A DNA stretch of 64,000 bases from Lysinibacter cavernae (lineage in GTDB: Bacteria; Actinomycetota; Actinomycetes; Actinomycetales; Microbacteriaceae). Location: NCBI RefSeq assembly GCF_011758565.1, contig NZ_JAAMOX010000001.1, positions 1,279,838-1,343,837 of the forward strand. The letters are read 5' to 3'. The position numbers and the translations under genes were made by a program. Under the pieces are notes generated by a model that saw only the letters and a program-made list of their open reading frames with translations, had not been told where the DNA came from and did not search any database. This document shows positions 33,106 through 41,152 of the stretch, one piece after another; positions within the stretch are counted from its first letter, which is position 1, and each line of letters begins with the position of its first letter.

Positions 33106-35946
33106 ATGACGCTTCGCGCGGGACCAGCTCACAGCAAACCCCTCCCCATCGACCACACCGACCCCCGCCAATCAGCAGCTTCCCCAACGAGCGGACTCGC
33201 CAAGCGCGTCGTGAGCATCGCGCTCGGCACGCTCATGCTTGGTGGAATGCTGACGGCAGGTGCGGCATCCGCAACCGCCAACACGGTCGTCGCCTTCGAC
33301 AACGCGGCCCTCGAATGGGGACTCAACGAACAGCATCAACTTGGCTCTCAATTTGGTGGCTGCGACTTCTTCTCGGCAGGAGCCTCTGACGGGTCTGCTA
33401 CCCAATACCGCACGCAAGAAGGCAACCTGCACATCATCAAGCGGGCGGCCGACGGCACGGCCACTGCCGCGAGCAAGGCAACCCGCTGCACCCCGGCATC
33501 CCCAACCGTCAGCCAAGAAAACGGCCAACGGCTCCTCTTCAGCAAGGGTGTCGGCACAACCGACACCACAACCGGCGTGACCGAGATCCAGTGGACAGGT
33601 ACCGCATCGATCAACTCCTACGGCGGGCTCGTGCCGTGGAACATCTTCGACCCAAGACTCGTAGTTGCGGCCGACGGAACCGGCCAGCTCCTCGCCGGCG
33701 TTGGCGGTTACGGCTCGTCGATGGATGACCCAAGCCAAAAGTTCCCCCTCAACCGCCAAAACAACATCACGCTTGCCCAGTTCAGCAATGTGACCGTCGG
33801 CGAATCAGGAATTACGGCGACGCCAGCCTTTGGCGGCATCGACTACTACCCCATCGAACAGGGAGTGCGTTCGAGCGTTTCGGCGATCACGCCACAGATC
33901 AAAATCCAGCGGCCGGGCTGGGGCTCGTGGCCAGAGAACTTCGTTGATTTCCAGTACCTCACCGGCCTCTCAACGTACTGGCACACGTCAGGCCTCACCG
34001 CCGACGAAAAGAAACCGCCGCTGCCGGTGACCGTCACCTTCGACTCAGGCGTGCCCGTCATGCCAGCCGCAATCGTGCAGCACCCAGTCAGCGCTACCGT
34101 CAGTTCAGGAGCATCCGTCAGCTTCAGCACCGAAGTTTCTGGCTTCCCCGTTCCCAGCATCGCGTGGCAGACCAAGACTCTGAGCGGCGAGTGGACAACC
34201 GTCGAAGGTGCAACGGACAAGAAGTTCACGATCACCAATGTCACCACCGCAGACCATAATGGGCTGAGCATCCGTGCCCTCGCCCATAACGAAGCCGGCG
34301 ACGCCACCACAACAGAGGCAAAACTCACGGTCGATACCGCCTCCGACATCGTCATCACCAAACAGCCGACGTCTGTGACGGGCAAGGCTGGCGGAATCTT
34401 CCGCCTCAGCGTGAGCGTTACCGGCTCGTCGCCGCAATACCAGTGGCAGCGCTCAACCGACAGCGGCGCGACCTGGGCAAACTGGGGAACAAATACGGCA
34501 ACCACAAGCAACCTCGCATCTGCATCGGCCGCAAATAGCGGAGACCAGTACCGCGTACTCGTGAGCAACGGCGTATCCGATCCCGTGATCTCGGATGTGG
34601 CCACGCTGACGCTCACAACGCAGGCTCCCGTCTTCACCGCCAACGCTCTCGACGCGATCGGCTTCGAGGGAGGAAAAGTGCTTCTCCGCGCCTACGGCAA
34701 CGGAGCTCCAGACCCAACCTGGTCCTGGGAAACCAGTGCTGACAATGGCTCAACCTGGTCAACCTACCCAAGCAGCGGCAGCACCCTCCTCTACGTCGAA
34801 AACCTCACCAAAGAGATGAACGGCAACCTGTTCCGTGTTCGCGGCGCAAACGGCGTTGGTGAGGATGCGGTATCTGAGGCGCGCAAGGTGACGGTACTGC
34901 CAGCCCTCGAGCGAGGCAGCATCTTCACGTCAAACGGAAACCTCAAGCCAGAGACCGTCAACGTCCTCTCGGTCAGCGGAGCAGGCTACACCGTGCCAGA
35001 TTCCTACACCGGCTTCATGCGTATCGGTTTCATGGAAGAAGAGAAGTGGAACGCCGCTGCGCCGAACAAGGACAACTTTGTTGGCGAGAGCGGAACCATT
35101 TACGCGGCGACGCTCAAACGCGATGCCGGGGCATACGCCCGCACCCTGACGATGCCAGCTGGCGCGTTTGACCCCGCAAAAAAGTACGTCTTTGTCACGT
35201 TCAGCAGCGTGGCAGGCGACGGCGCGCTCACGAGTGCGGCACCGGCGATTCTTGCCGGGGACATCCTGACCGGGGCCGCTGCACCCCACGAGGTTGCTGA
35301 CCCGTCGGCGAGCGCCAGCATCAACGAGACAGACCTCGGCCTCGGCACGGCAAAGGCCGGCGAAACCGTGACCGTCAAGAATCTCGAGCCCTTCGCTTGG
35401 TTCCACACGACGGTGTTCTCGGAGCCAACCGCACTCGGCTGGTTCAAGACCGACGCTGAGGGTTCCTTCGACGTCACGCTTCCGTCCACCCTCAGTGCGG
35501 AAACCCACTCGGTTGTCCTGCAAAACCCTGCGGGCCTGTTCCGCGCGTGGCAGCCGGTCTCGATCGAGGCGGTGGATGTTGAGGTGCCGCCAACGACGCC
35601 TGGTACGGGTCCCGGAACGGGTACTGGTCCTGGAACGACGCCGGGCTCTGGCGGTGACGGCTCGGGTAACGGCAGCGGCTCAGGCGGTGACGGCTCGGGT
35701 GACGGCGGCTCAGGTAACGGCAGCGGCTCGGGTAACGGCAGCTCAGGTAACGGCAGCTCGGGCAACGGCGGCGTTGCCTCAAGCGGTTCGGGCGCGCTAC
35801 GCAACGACGCATCCGCTGCTTCCTCCGCAGGTCTTGCCGTAACCGGCATCGGCCAGGCAGAAGGCCTGCTCCTCGCGGCATCCGCGCTTGGCCTTATGCT
35901 CATGGGGGCGGCACTCGCGCTGCGCCGCCACCCGCGCGACCACTAG
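33106..35946 (+). CDS. cell-wall surface protein: HtaA domain, Ig-like repeats, LAVTG sorting signal
   Basis: A 946-residue exported protein. Signal peptide ~30-57 (VSIALGTLMLGGMLTAGAASA); an HtaA-like heme-binding domain at ~66-270 (ALEWGLNEQHQL, WTGTASINSYGGLVPWNIFDPRLVV); three Ig-like domains at ~315-600; a further beta domain; a Gly/Ser/Asn-rich spacer ~830-900; then LAVTG (910-914), a hydrophobic helix and a basic RRHPRDH tail. LAxTG is the motif of class E sortases. ATG 33106 follows AAGGAATC. The iron box upstream supports iron control and heme capture. A conserved heme-ligand residue was not pinpointed. Confidence 0.85.
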   Translation: MTLRAGPAHSKPLPIDHTDPRQSAASPTSGLAKRVVSIALGTLMLGGMLTAGAASATANTVVAFDNAALEWGLNEQHQLGSQFGGCDFFSAGASDGSATQYRTQEGNLHIIKRAADGTATAASKATRCTPASPTVSQENGQRLLFSKGVGTTDTTTGVTEIQWTGTASINSYGGLVPWNIFDPRLVVAADGTGQLLAGVGGYGSSMDDPSQKFPLNRQNNITLAQFSNVTVGESGITATPAFGGIDYYPIEQGVRSSVSAITPQIKIQRPGWGSWPENFVDFQYLTGLSTYWHTSGLTADEKKPPLPVTVTFDSGVPVMPAAIVQHPVSATVSSGASVSFSTEVSGFPVPSIAWQTKTLSGEWTTVEGATDKKFTITNVTTADHNGLSIRALAHNEAGDATTTEAKLTVDTASDIVITKQPTSVTGKAGGIFRLSVSVTGSSPQYQWQRSTDSGATWANWGTNTATTSNLASASAANSGDQYRVLVSNGVSDPVISDVATLTLTTQAPVFTANALDAIGFEGGKVLLRAYGNGAPDPTWSWETSADNGSTWSTYPSSGSTLLYVENLTKEMNGNLFRVRGANGVGEDAVSEARKVTVLPALERGSIFTSNGNLKPETVNVLSVSGAGYTVPDSYTGFMRIGFMEEEKWNAAAPNKDNFVGESGTIYAATLKRDAGAYARTLTMPAGAFDPAKKYVFVTFSSVAGDGALTSAAPAILAGDILTGAAAPHEVADPSASASINETDLGLGTAKAGETVTVKNLEPFAWFHTTVFSEPTALGWFKTDAEGSFDVTLPSTLSAETHSVVLQNPAGLFRAWQPVSIEAVDVEVPPTTPGTGPGTGTGPGTTPGSGGDGSGNGSGSGGDGSGDGGSGNGSGSGNGSSGNGSSGNGGVASSGSGALRNDASAASSAGLAVTGIGQAEGLLLAASALGLMLMGAALALRRHPRDH

Positions 35947-35971
35947 ATCGGCCGGCCACAGGCCGCACCAA

Positions 35972-36029
35972 CAGATCTGACGCAAGAGTTCCTTCCCGCC
36001 CCCGGGAAGGAACTCTTGCGTCACATCTG
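35972..36029. repeat. long palindrome with 4-nt loop
   Basis: A perfect 21-bp stem (arms 35978-35998 and 36003-36023, ends TGACGCAAGAG and CTCTTGCGTCA) with a CCCC loop; after one mismatch five more pairs bring it to 26 of 27. It lies 25 bp after the surface-protein stop and may end transcription. Confidence 0.85.
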
Positions 36030-36070
36030 CACCCCATACTCGCCCGCACTCACGTGCGGACGAATCGAGG

Positions 36071-36116
36071 TGACCCAAATGTGTCTATTTCTCGGAGAAT
36101 CCACACATTTGCGTCA
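36071..36116. repeat. second palindrome with TGACxCAA ends
   Basis: TGACCCAAATGTGT (36071-36084) and ACACATTTGCGTCA (36103-36116) pair at 13 of 14 positions around an 18-nt loop. The outer bases copy those of the preceding palindrome. Confidence 0.75.
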
Positions 36117-36335
36117 TGTGGTTGGGGCAGCGCACTGGATCGGGGATGGGAGGTTCGGTCTTGTGAGCGTGAGGGCGCTTCGCAGTCGGTCCGTCCCCGC
36201 GCTACCCCTCGCAGCTGACGAGACCGACCACAGCAAATGAGCCCGGTGCTACCTCGCACAGCCAATGGCATCTGACCCACCTCACACGGCCGGAGTACTC
36301 AACGGCAGCATGCGGAGGCACCACGCACCATCGGG

Positions 36336-36614
36336 CAGCCACCAGCCGGCACCCGCGATCCACCAGCTGCCAGCCGGCATCCGGCAGCCACCACCCGGCA
36401 TCCGACGTCCAGCAACCGCCACCCACTAGCCACCAGCCGGCACCGGCACCCGACATCTACCAGCCGACATCCGACATCCGACATCTGCCAGCCGGCATCC
36501 GACATCCAGCACCCGACATCCGGCCTCCGCCAGCCACCAGCTGCCAGCCGGCAGCCACCACCCGGCATCCGACGTCCAGCACCCGTCATCCACCAGCCAC
36601 CAGCCACCAGCCAC
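36336..36614. repeat. degenerate heptanucleotide tandem repeat, 40 units (CANCCRN)
   Basis: The 279 bp parse completely into 39 heptamers and one hexamer (CACCGG at unit 16) with consensus CA(G/T/C)CC(G/A)N; examples are CAGCCAC, CAGCCGG, CATCCGA and CACCCGG. A seven-unit block (units 5-11) recurs almost exactly as units 30-35. Weaker units extend the phase back to about 36322. The array ends at the stop codon of the GAP-family gene. It is not coding in any frame in a believable way. Confidence 0.9.
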
Positions 36615-36621
36615 CACACCA

Positions 36622-37317
36622 CTACCGCACGTGGCCAACACCGTTCCAGATGAGGATGGCCGCGAGCGCAAGCATCGCCGCGCTGGTCACGATGAGGGTG
36701 TTGCGCACGAGCCAGTGGCTCGTGGCCTCAAGCCAACCCTCTACCTTCGTGTTCCCAAAGAAGTAGGCGAGGATGGGCGCCGCAATGGTGAAGGAGGCAA
36801 GCGCCGTAAAGATCACAATCGCGAGGAAGCTCTGGGTGAAGTTGAGTTCCGGCGAGCCGATGAGCAGCCCGGTCGCGATCGCGATCAGGAGGTTTTTCGG
36901 GCGGAAGGCCGCGTAGAAGAAGCCGATCGTCACGGCGTGCCCAACCGAGAGCTTATCGGCGGCGGTCATCCATTTTGGCAGGGCGTCGCCTGTTGACGAT
37001 CCACCGGCCTTTCGGCGCCACTGGACGACGGCAACAACGGCGAGCAGGATGCCAAGGCCAATCTGCAGCCATCCAAAGAGCGGCCCAGGTTCGGCCCCGG
37101 GCATTCCTTTTCCGGAGGAGCCGGTTGGCAGCAGGAGCGAGATGAAGGTGAACGCCGTGACGGCAACCGCGATGCCACTGACCCAGCCAAAGGCGAAGCC
37201 AACGCTTGCGCTTTTTGAGCCGGGCGAGATGAGCATAAGGATGGTTCCCATAATGGGCACGGGGCTGATTGCGATGCCGAGGCTGAGCGCCAAAATTTCA
37301 ATAAAGACAGTGCCCAT
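36622..37317 (-). CDS. GAP family membrane protein (SfLAP-like)
   Basis: A 231-residue protein with six membrane helices. The opening ILALSLGIAISPVPIMGTILML, the GFAFGWVSGIAVAV helix and the FYAAFRPKNLLIAIATG segment are typical of the GAP family (Sap/sulfolipid-1-addressing-protein group, related to LysE exporters), which help move lipids or small molecules outward in mycobacteria. AAGGGGG lies just upstream of ATG 37317. It stands 111 nt after the cardiolipin synthase gene. The stop codon is next to the heptamer repeat array. Confidence 0.8.
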   Translation of the reverse strand: MGTVFIEILALSLGIAISPVPIMGTILMLISPGSKSASVGFAFGWVSGIAVAVTAFTFISLLLPTGSSGKGMPGAEPGPLFGWLQIGLGILLAVVAVVQWRRKAGGSSTGDALPKWMTAADKLSVGHAVTIGFFYAAFRPKNLLIAIATGLLIGSPELNFTQSFLAIVIFTALASFTIAAPILAYFFGNTKVEGWLEATSHWLVRNTLIVTSAAMLALAAILIWNGVGHVR

Positions 37318-37428
37318 CGTGGCCCCCTTCCATTCTTCGTACTGCTGTCAGACTATGCGATACCGGCGCACCGAGTCATTCGTTCTGCGGCGGTTCCGCG
37401 CGTTCATTCTGTTGGTCGTTGACCGAGC

Positions 37429-38883
37429 CTATTGCAGCGACGAGGTCAGCCGTGCCAGGTTGTCGGGGATCTTCTGTCGCCACGGCCGGTTCATCCATTC
37501 GCTGGGGTCGAGTTGGATGCTGGCCGCGCGATAGTCGTCTTCCACCCGACGCAGCGCACTCACAAAATCGCGCCCCTGCACCATGACTGAAACCTCCATG
37601 TTCAGGCTAAACGAGCGGATGTCCATGTTCGACGACCCGATGATGGCGACGTCCTCGTCAACGCTGAAGTGTTTCGAGTGCAGCACGGTTGGCGAACGGT
37701 AGAGGTAGATCTTGACTCCTGCCCGCAGCAGCGCTTCGTAGTACGACCGCTGGGCGTGGTAGACGAGTGTCTGGTCGGCAACCTCAGAGGCGAAGAGCTC
37801 AACCTCAACCCCCCGGGCCGCAGCGGTCACGATCGCGAGCAGCGCGGATTCGTCCGGCACAAAGTAGGGGCTCGTGATGCTGATTCGCCGCTCGGCTTTG
37901 TGGATGAGCGCAACAAAGAGTTTGAGATTATTTTCGTTTTCAAAGCTGGGGCCGCTCGGGATGACCTGCGCATCCACGAGGTCTGGGTCGCTTCCGATGA
38001 CAACTGGCGTGGTATCAAGTTCGAGCAGGTGGCCCGATTCGCTGAACCAGTCAGTCACAAAGACGGCATCCAGTTCTCGAACGAGCGGGCCCTCGACCCG
38101 CATCATGAGTTCGTGCCAGTGCAGGCCGCGGCGAATGTTTCCAGGTTTGAGGTAGGTGGAGTCGATGAGGTTTTGTGAGCCGGTGAACCCAATGGCACCG
38201 TCAACAACGACAAGTTTGCGGTGATTTCGCATGTCGGGCCGTTGCCAGTGCCCGCTGAACGGACGGAGCGGGAGCATTGGCATCCATTCGGCACCCATGT
38301 CGGCAAGGATTTGTCTGGTCTCTGCCCGACGCGGGAACTGTAGGCCCGTGACGTAGTCTGAGAGCACCCGCACTGATACTCCCCTTGCCGTCGCCCTTGC
38401 GAGGGCGTCAAAGAACGGCGCGGTTGTCTGGTCGTGCACCAGGATGTAGAACTCAACGTGCACGTAGTCAACGGCGGTATCGATCGCCTCGATCATCGCC
38501 GTAATCGAACCGATGTAGTCGGGCAGCAGCGCCACTCGGTTGCCGCCGACCATTGGCAGCGAGCCGAGGTTGACGTTGAGTCGCACGAGCGAGCTGAGCC
38601 AATCGGGCCATTCTTCGCGATGGCCAACCGCGTCAAGGCCTGGCGTGCGTTCGTGCATGAGCCGGTTGATCTGCGCCTGCTTTTCGCGACGGTCTCGTGG
38701 CAGGCGTCCGATACCAACAAGCAAGAATGCGAGCGCACCCAAAAACGGGATGAACACGATCGCAAGCACCCAGGCGATTGCCGAGGATGGCCGCCGGTTT
38801 GCCGCGACAAAGACGGCGGTGATGATGACGATGAGCACGTGGGCCGCGGTCAGCAGCGCGCCAACGAAGTATCCGGTGGTCAT
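37429..38883 (-). CDS. cls: cardiolipin synthase (phospholipase D type)
   Basis: A 484-residue membrane enzyme joining two phosphatidylglycerols to cardiolipin and glycerol. Two N-terminal helices (residues ~6-28 and ~35-62), then two HKD motifs: HRKLVVVDGAIGFTGSQN and HSKHFSVDEDVAIIGSSN. The length is normal. GCGGAGAC precedes ATG 38883. It follows the glycosyltransferase gene by 62 nt on the same strand, so it may be read from the same transcript. Confidence 0.93.
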   Translation of the reverse strand: MTTGYFVGALLTAAHVLIVIITAVFVAANRRPSSAIAWVLAIVFIPFLGALAFLLVGIGRLPRDRREKQAQINRLMHERTPGLDAVGHREEWPDWLSSLVRLNVNLGSLPMVGGNRVALLPDYIGSITAMIEAIDTAVDYVHVEFYILVHDQTTAPFFDALARATARGVSVRVLSDYVTGLQFPRRAETRQILADMGAEWMPMLPLRPFSGHWQRPDMRNHRKLVVVDGAIGFTGSQNLIDSTYLKPGNIRRGLHWHELMMRVEGPLVRELDAVFVTDWFSESGHLLELDTTPVVIGSDPDLVDAQVIPSGPSFENENNLKLFVALIHKAERRISITSPYFVPDESALLAIVTAAARGVEVELFASEVADQTLVYHAQRSYYEALLRAGVKIYLYRSPTVLHSKHFSVDEDVAIIGSSNMDIRSFSLNMEVSVMVQGRDFVSALRRVEDDYRAASIQLDPSEWMNRPWRQKIPDNLARLTSSLQ

Positions 38884-38945
38884 GATGTCTCCGCTTGCGT
38901 GCGCATTTCATCAATCTAGTGGACGCCGTGGCCAGCGCACGAGCG

Positions 38946-39740
38946 TCACGCCGAGTTCACGTCTTCGAACATCAGTGGTGTCTCACTGCGGCTGACGGTT
39001 GGCGCGCGATTGAGGTCCTCGCGCAAATACCTTGCGTAGCCGCCAGGGGTCCGACCCTCGGTTCGGCCAGACGTCAGCACCCAGCACTCGTCGGTTGCAT
39101 GGCCGTGAATGCCAGCGGCAATCAGCCGATCAACGAGCCCTACGTCCTCATGCTCGGATATCCGCGCGAATCCGCCACAGGAGACGCAGTGATCAGCTCT
39201 GAAGCCGAGGTTCGCGCCGTGGACGTGGCCGTTTGCTTTCCCGGGGGTGTGGGTTGCCCGCCAGGCGGCAAGCTGCTGCGGGCTGAGGTCGTCAGGGTCT
39301 GGCCTGACGGTTCCAATCATGAGGCCAACGCCGGAACGTGCGAGGTCGTATTGGTGCGAGAGCCAATGCTCGGGCACAACAGAATCGGCGTCGGTGTTGG
39401 CCACCCACACGTGCCGGAGCGGTCGATGCCCAAGCACGCGGAGGGCGTGCACAACACCGGCTGATCGCGCAGTTCCGACGCTCCGTGCGTCGATGATCAG
39501 CGGTCGAATAGTGCCTCCTGATGCCCGCCTCGCCTCGTCGACCAGCGCTGCGGTACCGTCGTCGCAGGCATCCAACACGCAGATGACGGCCACGTCTGGC
39601 CCCGGCGAGCGGCCGAGCACCGTTGCGTGCGCGGCCAGGTGGGCGACGGCATCCAGCACCGAATCGAGGCACCGTCCGACAAGTTCTTCTTCGTTGCGGA
39701 CGGGGATGACAACGGCCATGGCCGAGATCACGGCGCTCAT
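38946..39740 (-). CDS. glycosyltransferase family 2
   Basis: A 264-residue GT-A fold enzyme without membrane segments. It opens with the GT2 start AVVIPVRNEEELVGRCLDSVL, has the first acidic motif VICVLDACDDGT, the central DxD-like VWVANTDADSVVP, and HVHGANLGFRADHCVSCGGF with HEDVGLVDRL near the end, which carries the acceptor-site ED. Start ATG 39740 overlaps the stop of the PIG-L/methyltransferase gene (ATGA). It is the last gene of the trio; a sugar transfer onto the product of the other two is inferred. Confidence 0.87.
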   Translation of the reverse strand: MSAVISAMAVVIPVRNEEELVGRCLDSVLDAVAHLAAHATVLGRSPGPDVAVICVLDACDDGTAALVDEARRASGGTIRPLIIDARSVGTARSAGVVHALRVLGHRPLRHVWVANTDADSVVPEHWLSHQYDLARSGVGLMIGTVRPDPDDLSPQQLAAWRATHTPGKANGHVHGANLGFRADHCVSCGGFARISEHEDVGLVDRLIAAGIHGHATDECWVLTSGRTEGRTPGGYARYLREDLNRAPTVSRSETPLMFEDVNSA

Positions 39741-41152
39741 GGGCGAATCAGGCCTTCTGCCGCGGCAACAGAAATCGGGTCCCCGACCACAAAGACTTCG
39801 AGCAGCAGGTCATGCTCAATATGCGAGACCACCCTGTTGAGGTCGAGGCGGCGACGGATGATGTGGTGCACCTGGTCGCCGGTCAGCGGATACTCGGGAA
39901 CGAGGTGCCGCCAGTGGCAGGCAAGAAGCGTTCCACCGGGCCGCAGCGCGCTGACGGCGCGGTCGAGCACGGCGGTCACGTCTTCGGCGCTCCAGTAGTA
40001 GGCCACCTCTGAGAGCACGATGAGGTCCCAGTCCCCTTCTGGCCACTCCGCTGGAATGCTCAGCCGCTGAACCGTTGCGTGTGGAAGCGAGGTGAGGCGT
40101 TCCGCCGCGCGTTCGCAGGCTGCCGAGGCTGCATCAACGGCAAGCAGCTCGTTGCTGCGTTCCGCAAGCCTGGCCGTCAGTATCCCAGTTGCGCACCCGA
40201 TTTCAAGCGTCGAGGTGTAACGCTCGCGCGGAAGTGCGGCCATGGTGAGGTCTCGCTTTCGCCGCTCATACCAGCGGGTCTGGAATCCCCACGGATCGCT
40301 TTTTCCCCGATAGAAGTTGTCAAAAAACTCGTGCCCAAGGCTCGCGCTCCGTTCCGAGGCTCGCTGCGGCTCGATGAGAATTTCAAAGTCGCGCTCAAAG
40401 TGCTCCTGGATGTGCCGCCCAATCATCACTTCGTCGCCAGGCAGGTCAGAGAGCGGCCGAGTCTGGCTCACGTGTTGGTTAAGTGCCTCTCGCTTTGCGT
40501 GCCGTTCGCGCGAGTCGAGGCGCATCCGAAACATCCGCCGCCAGGGAACAGCCGGGTCGCTCGGCTCGGCCCAGTGCCACAGCCAGATCGGATATTCGAG
40601 CAAGCGGATTCCTTCCTGTTCAGCAACGTGTTCGGCGACGGCGGCCACAACCCGGTGATCGCGGTGCCCATCCCCACGCCACGGCGAAAGGAGCAGCGCG
40701 CTCCCCCGTTCGGTCACCTCGGTGAGTTCCGCGCGAAGGGTCTCTGCAAGTTGCTGGGCAAGGGGATGCTCCGCAAGCGTCTCGCCGCGCCCCTCTCCCA
40801 TCCGCCCGTCTGGCAGACCGGCAAACACCACCCGTGCTTCTGGTGCGACCAATGCTAGGGCCGCAAGCACTTCGCGGCGCCGCCAGTCGCCAAGCTCGGC
40901 GGGCGTGTGCGTCGGGGATTCTGGATGCGATGCTTCGCCATCCGTCGCCATGACGAGCGTGATGGCGATCCCCTGCTGCGCAGCGCGTGCGATAAGCCCG
41001 GCCGCACCAAGCGTTTCGTCGTCTGGATGCGCGGCAATCACGACGAGTCGGGTAACCCCGTCGAGGGTTATTTCGGGAAGCTCGTTCCAGAGCGGTGCGC
41101 GCATCCACTCCGCTTCGCTCGTTCCAGGGTCTCGGTGGCTGAACGCTACCAT
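39737..41152 (-). CDS. bifunctional PIG-L deacetylase / SAM methyltransferase
   Basis: A 471-residue fusion. Residues ~30-240 are a LmbE/PIG-L zinc deacetylase with AHPDDETLGAAG and the C-terminal zinc His in DGHRDHRVVAAV. Residues ~285-470 are a NodS-like class I methyltransferase (FYRGKSDPWGFQTRWYERRKRDLTMAALP, LEIGCATGILTARLA, LIVLSEVAYYW). PIG-L enzymes remove N-acetyl groups from GlcNAc units; NodS N-methylates the freed amine of Nod factors, so deacetylation then N-methylation of an amino sugar is a reasonable guess. It overlaps the genes on both sides. Confidence 0.87.
   Translation of the reverse strand: MVAFSHRDPGTSEAEWMRAPLWNELPEITLDGVTRLVVIAAHPDDETLGAAGLIARAAQQGIAITLVMATDGEASHPESPTHTPAELGDWRRREVLAALALVAPEARVVFAGLPDGRMGEGRGETLAEHPLAQQLAETLRAELTEVTERGSALLLSPWRGDGHRDHRVVAAVAEHVAEQEGIRLLEYPIWLWHWAEPSDPAVPWRRMFRMRLDSRERHAKREALNQHVSQTRPLSDLPGDEVMIGRHIQEHFERDFEILIEPQRASERSASLGHEFFDNFYRGKSDPWGFQTRWYERRKRDLTMAALPRERYTSTLEIGCATGILTARLAERSNELLAVDAASAACERAAERLTSLPHATVQRLSIPAEWPEGDWDLIVLSEVAYYWSAEDVTAVLDRAVSALRPGGTLLACHWRHLVPEYPLTGDQVHHIIRRRLDLNRVVSHIEHDLLLEVFVVGDPISVAAAEGLIRP

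Noticed and set aside
36336-36614. CRISPR array
   Set aside because: The units are contiguous, only 7 nt long and degenerate; there are no spacers and no cas genes.
36299-36622. 107-codon minus-strand frame inside the heptamer array, rich in W, G and C
   Set aside because: The period is seven bases, so the apparent repeats arise from the DNA pattern rather than a selected protein.
38895-39464. 189-codon plus-strand frame opposite the GT2 gene
   Set aside because: Antisense to a conserved gene and without motif.
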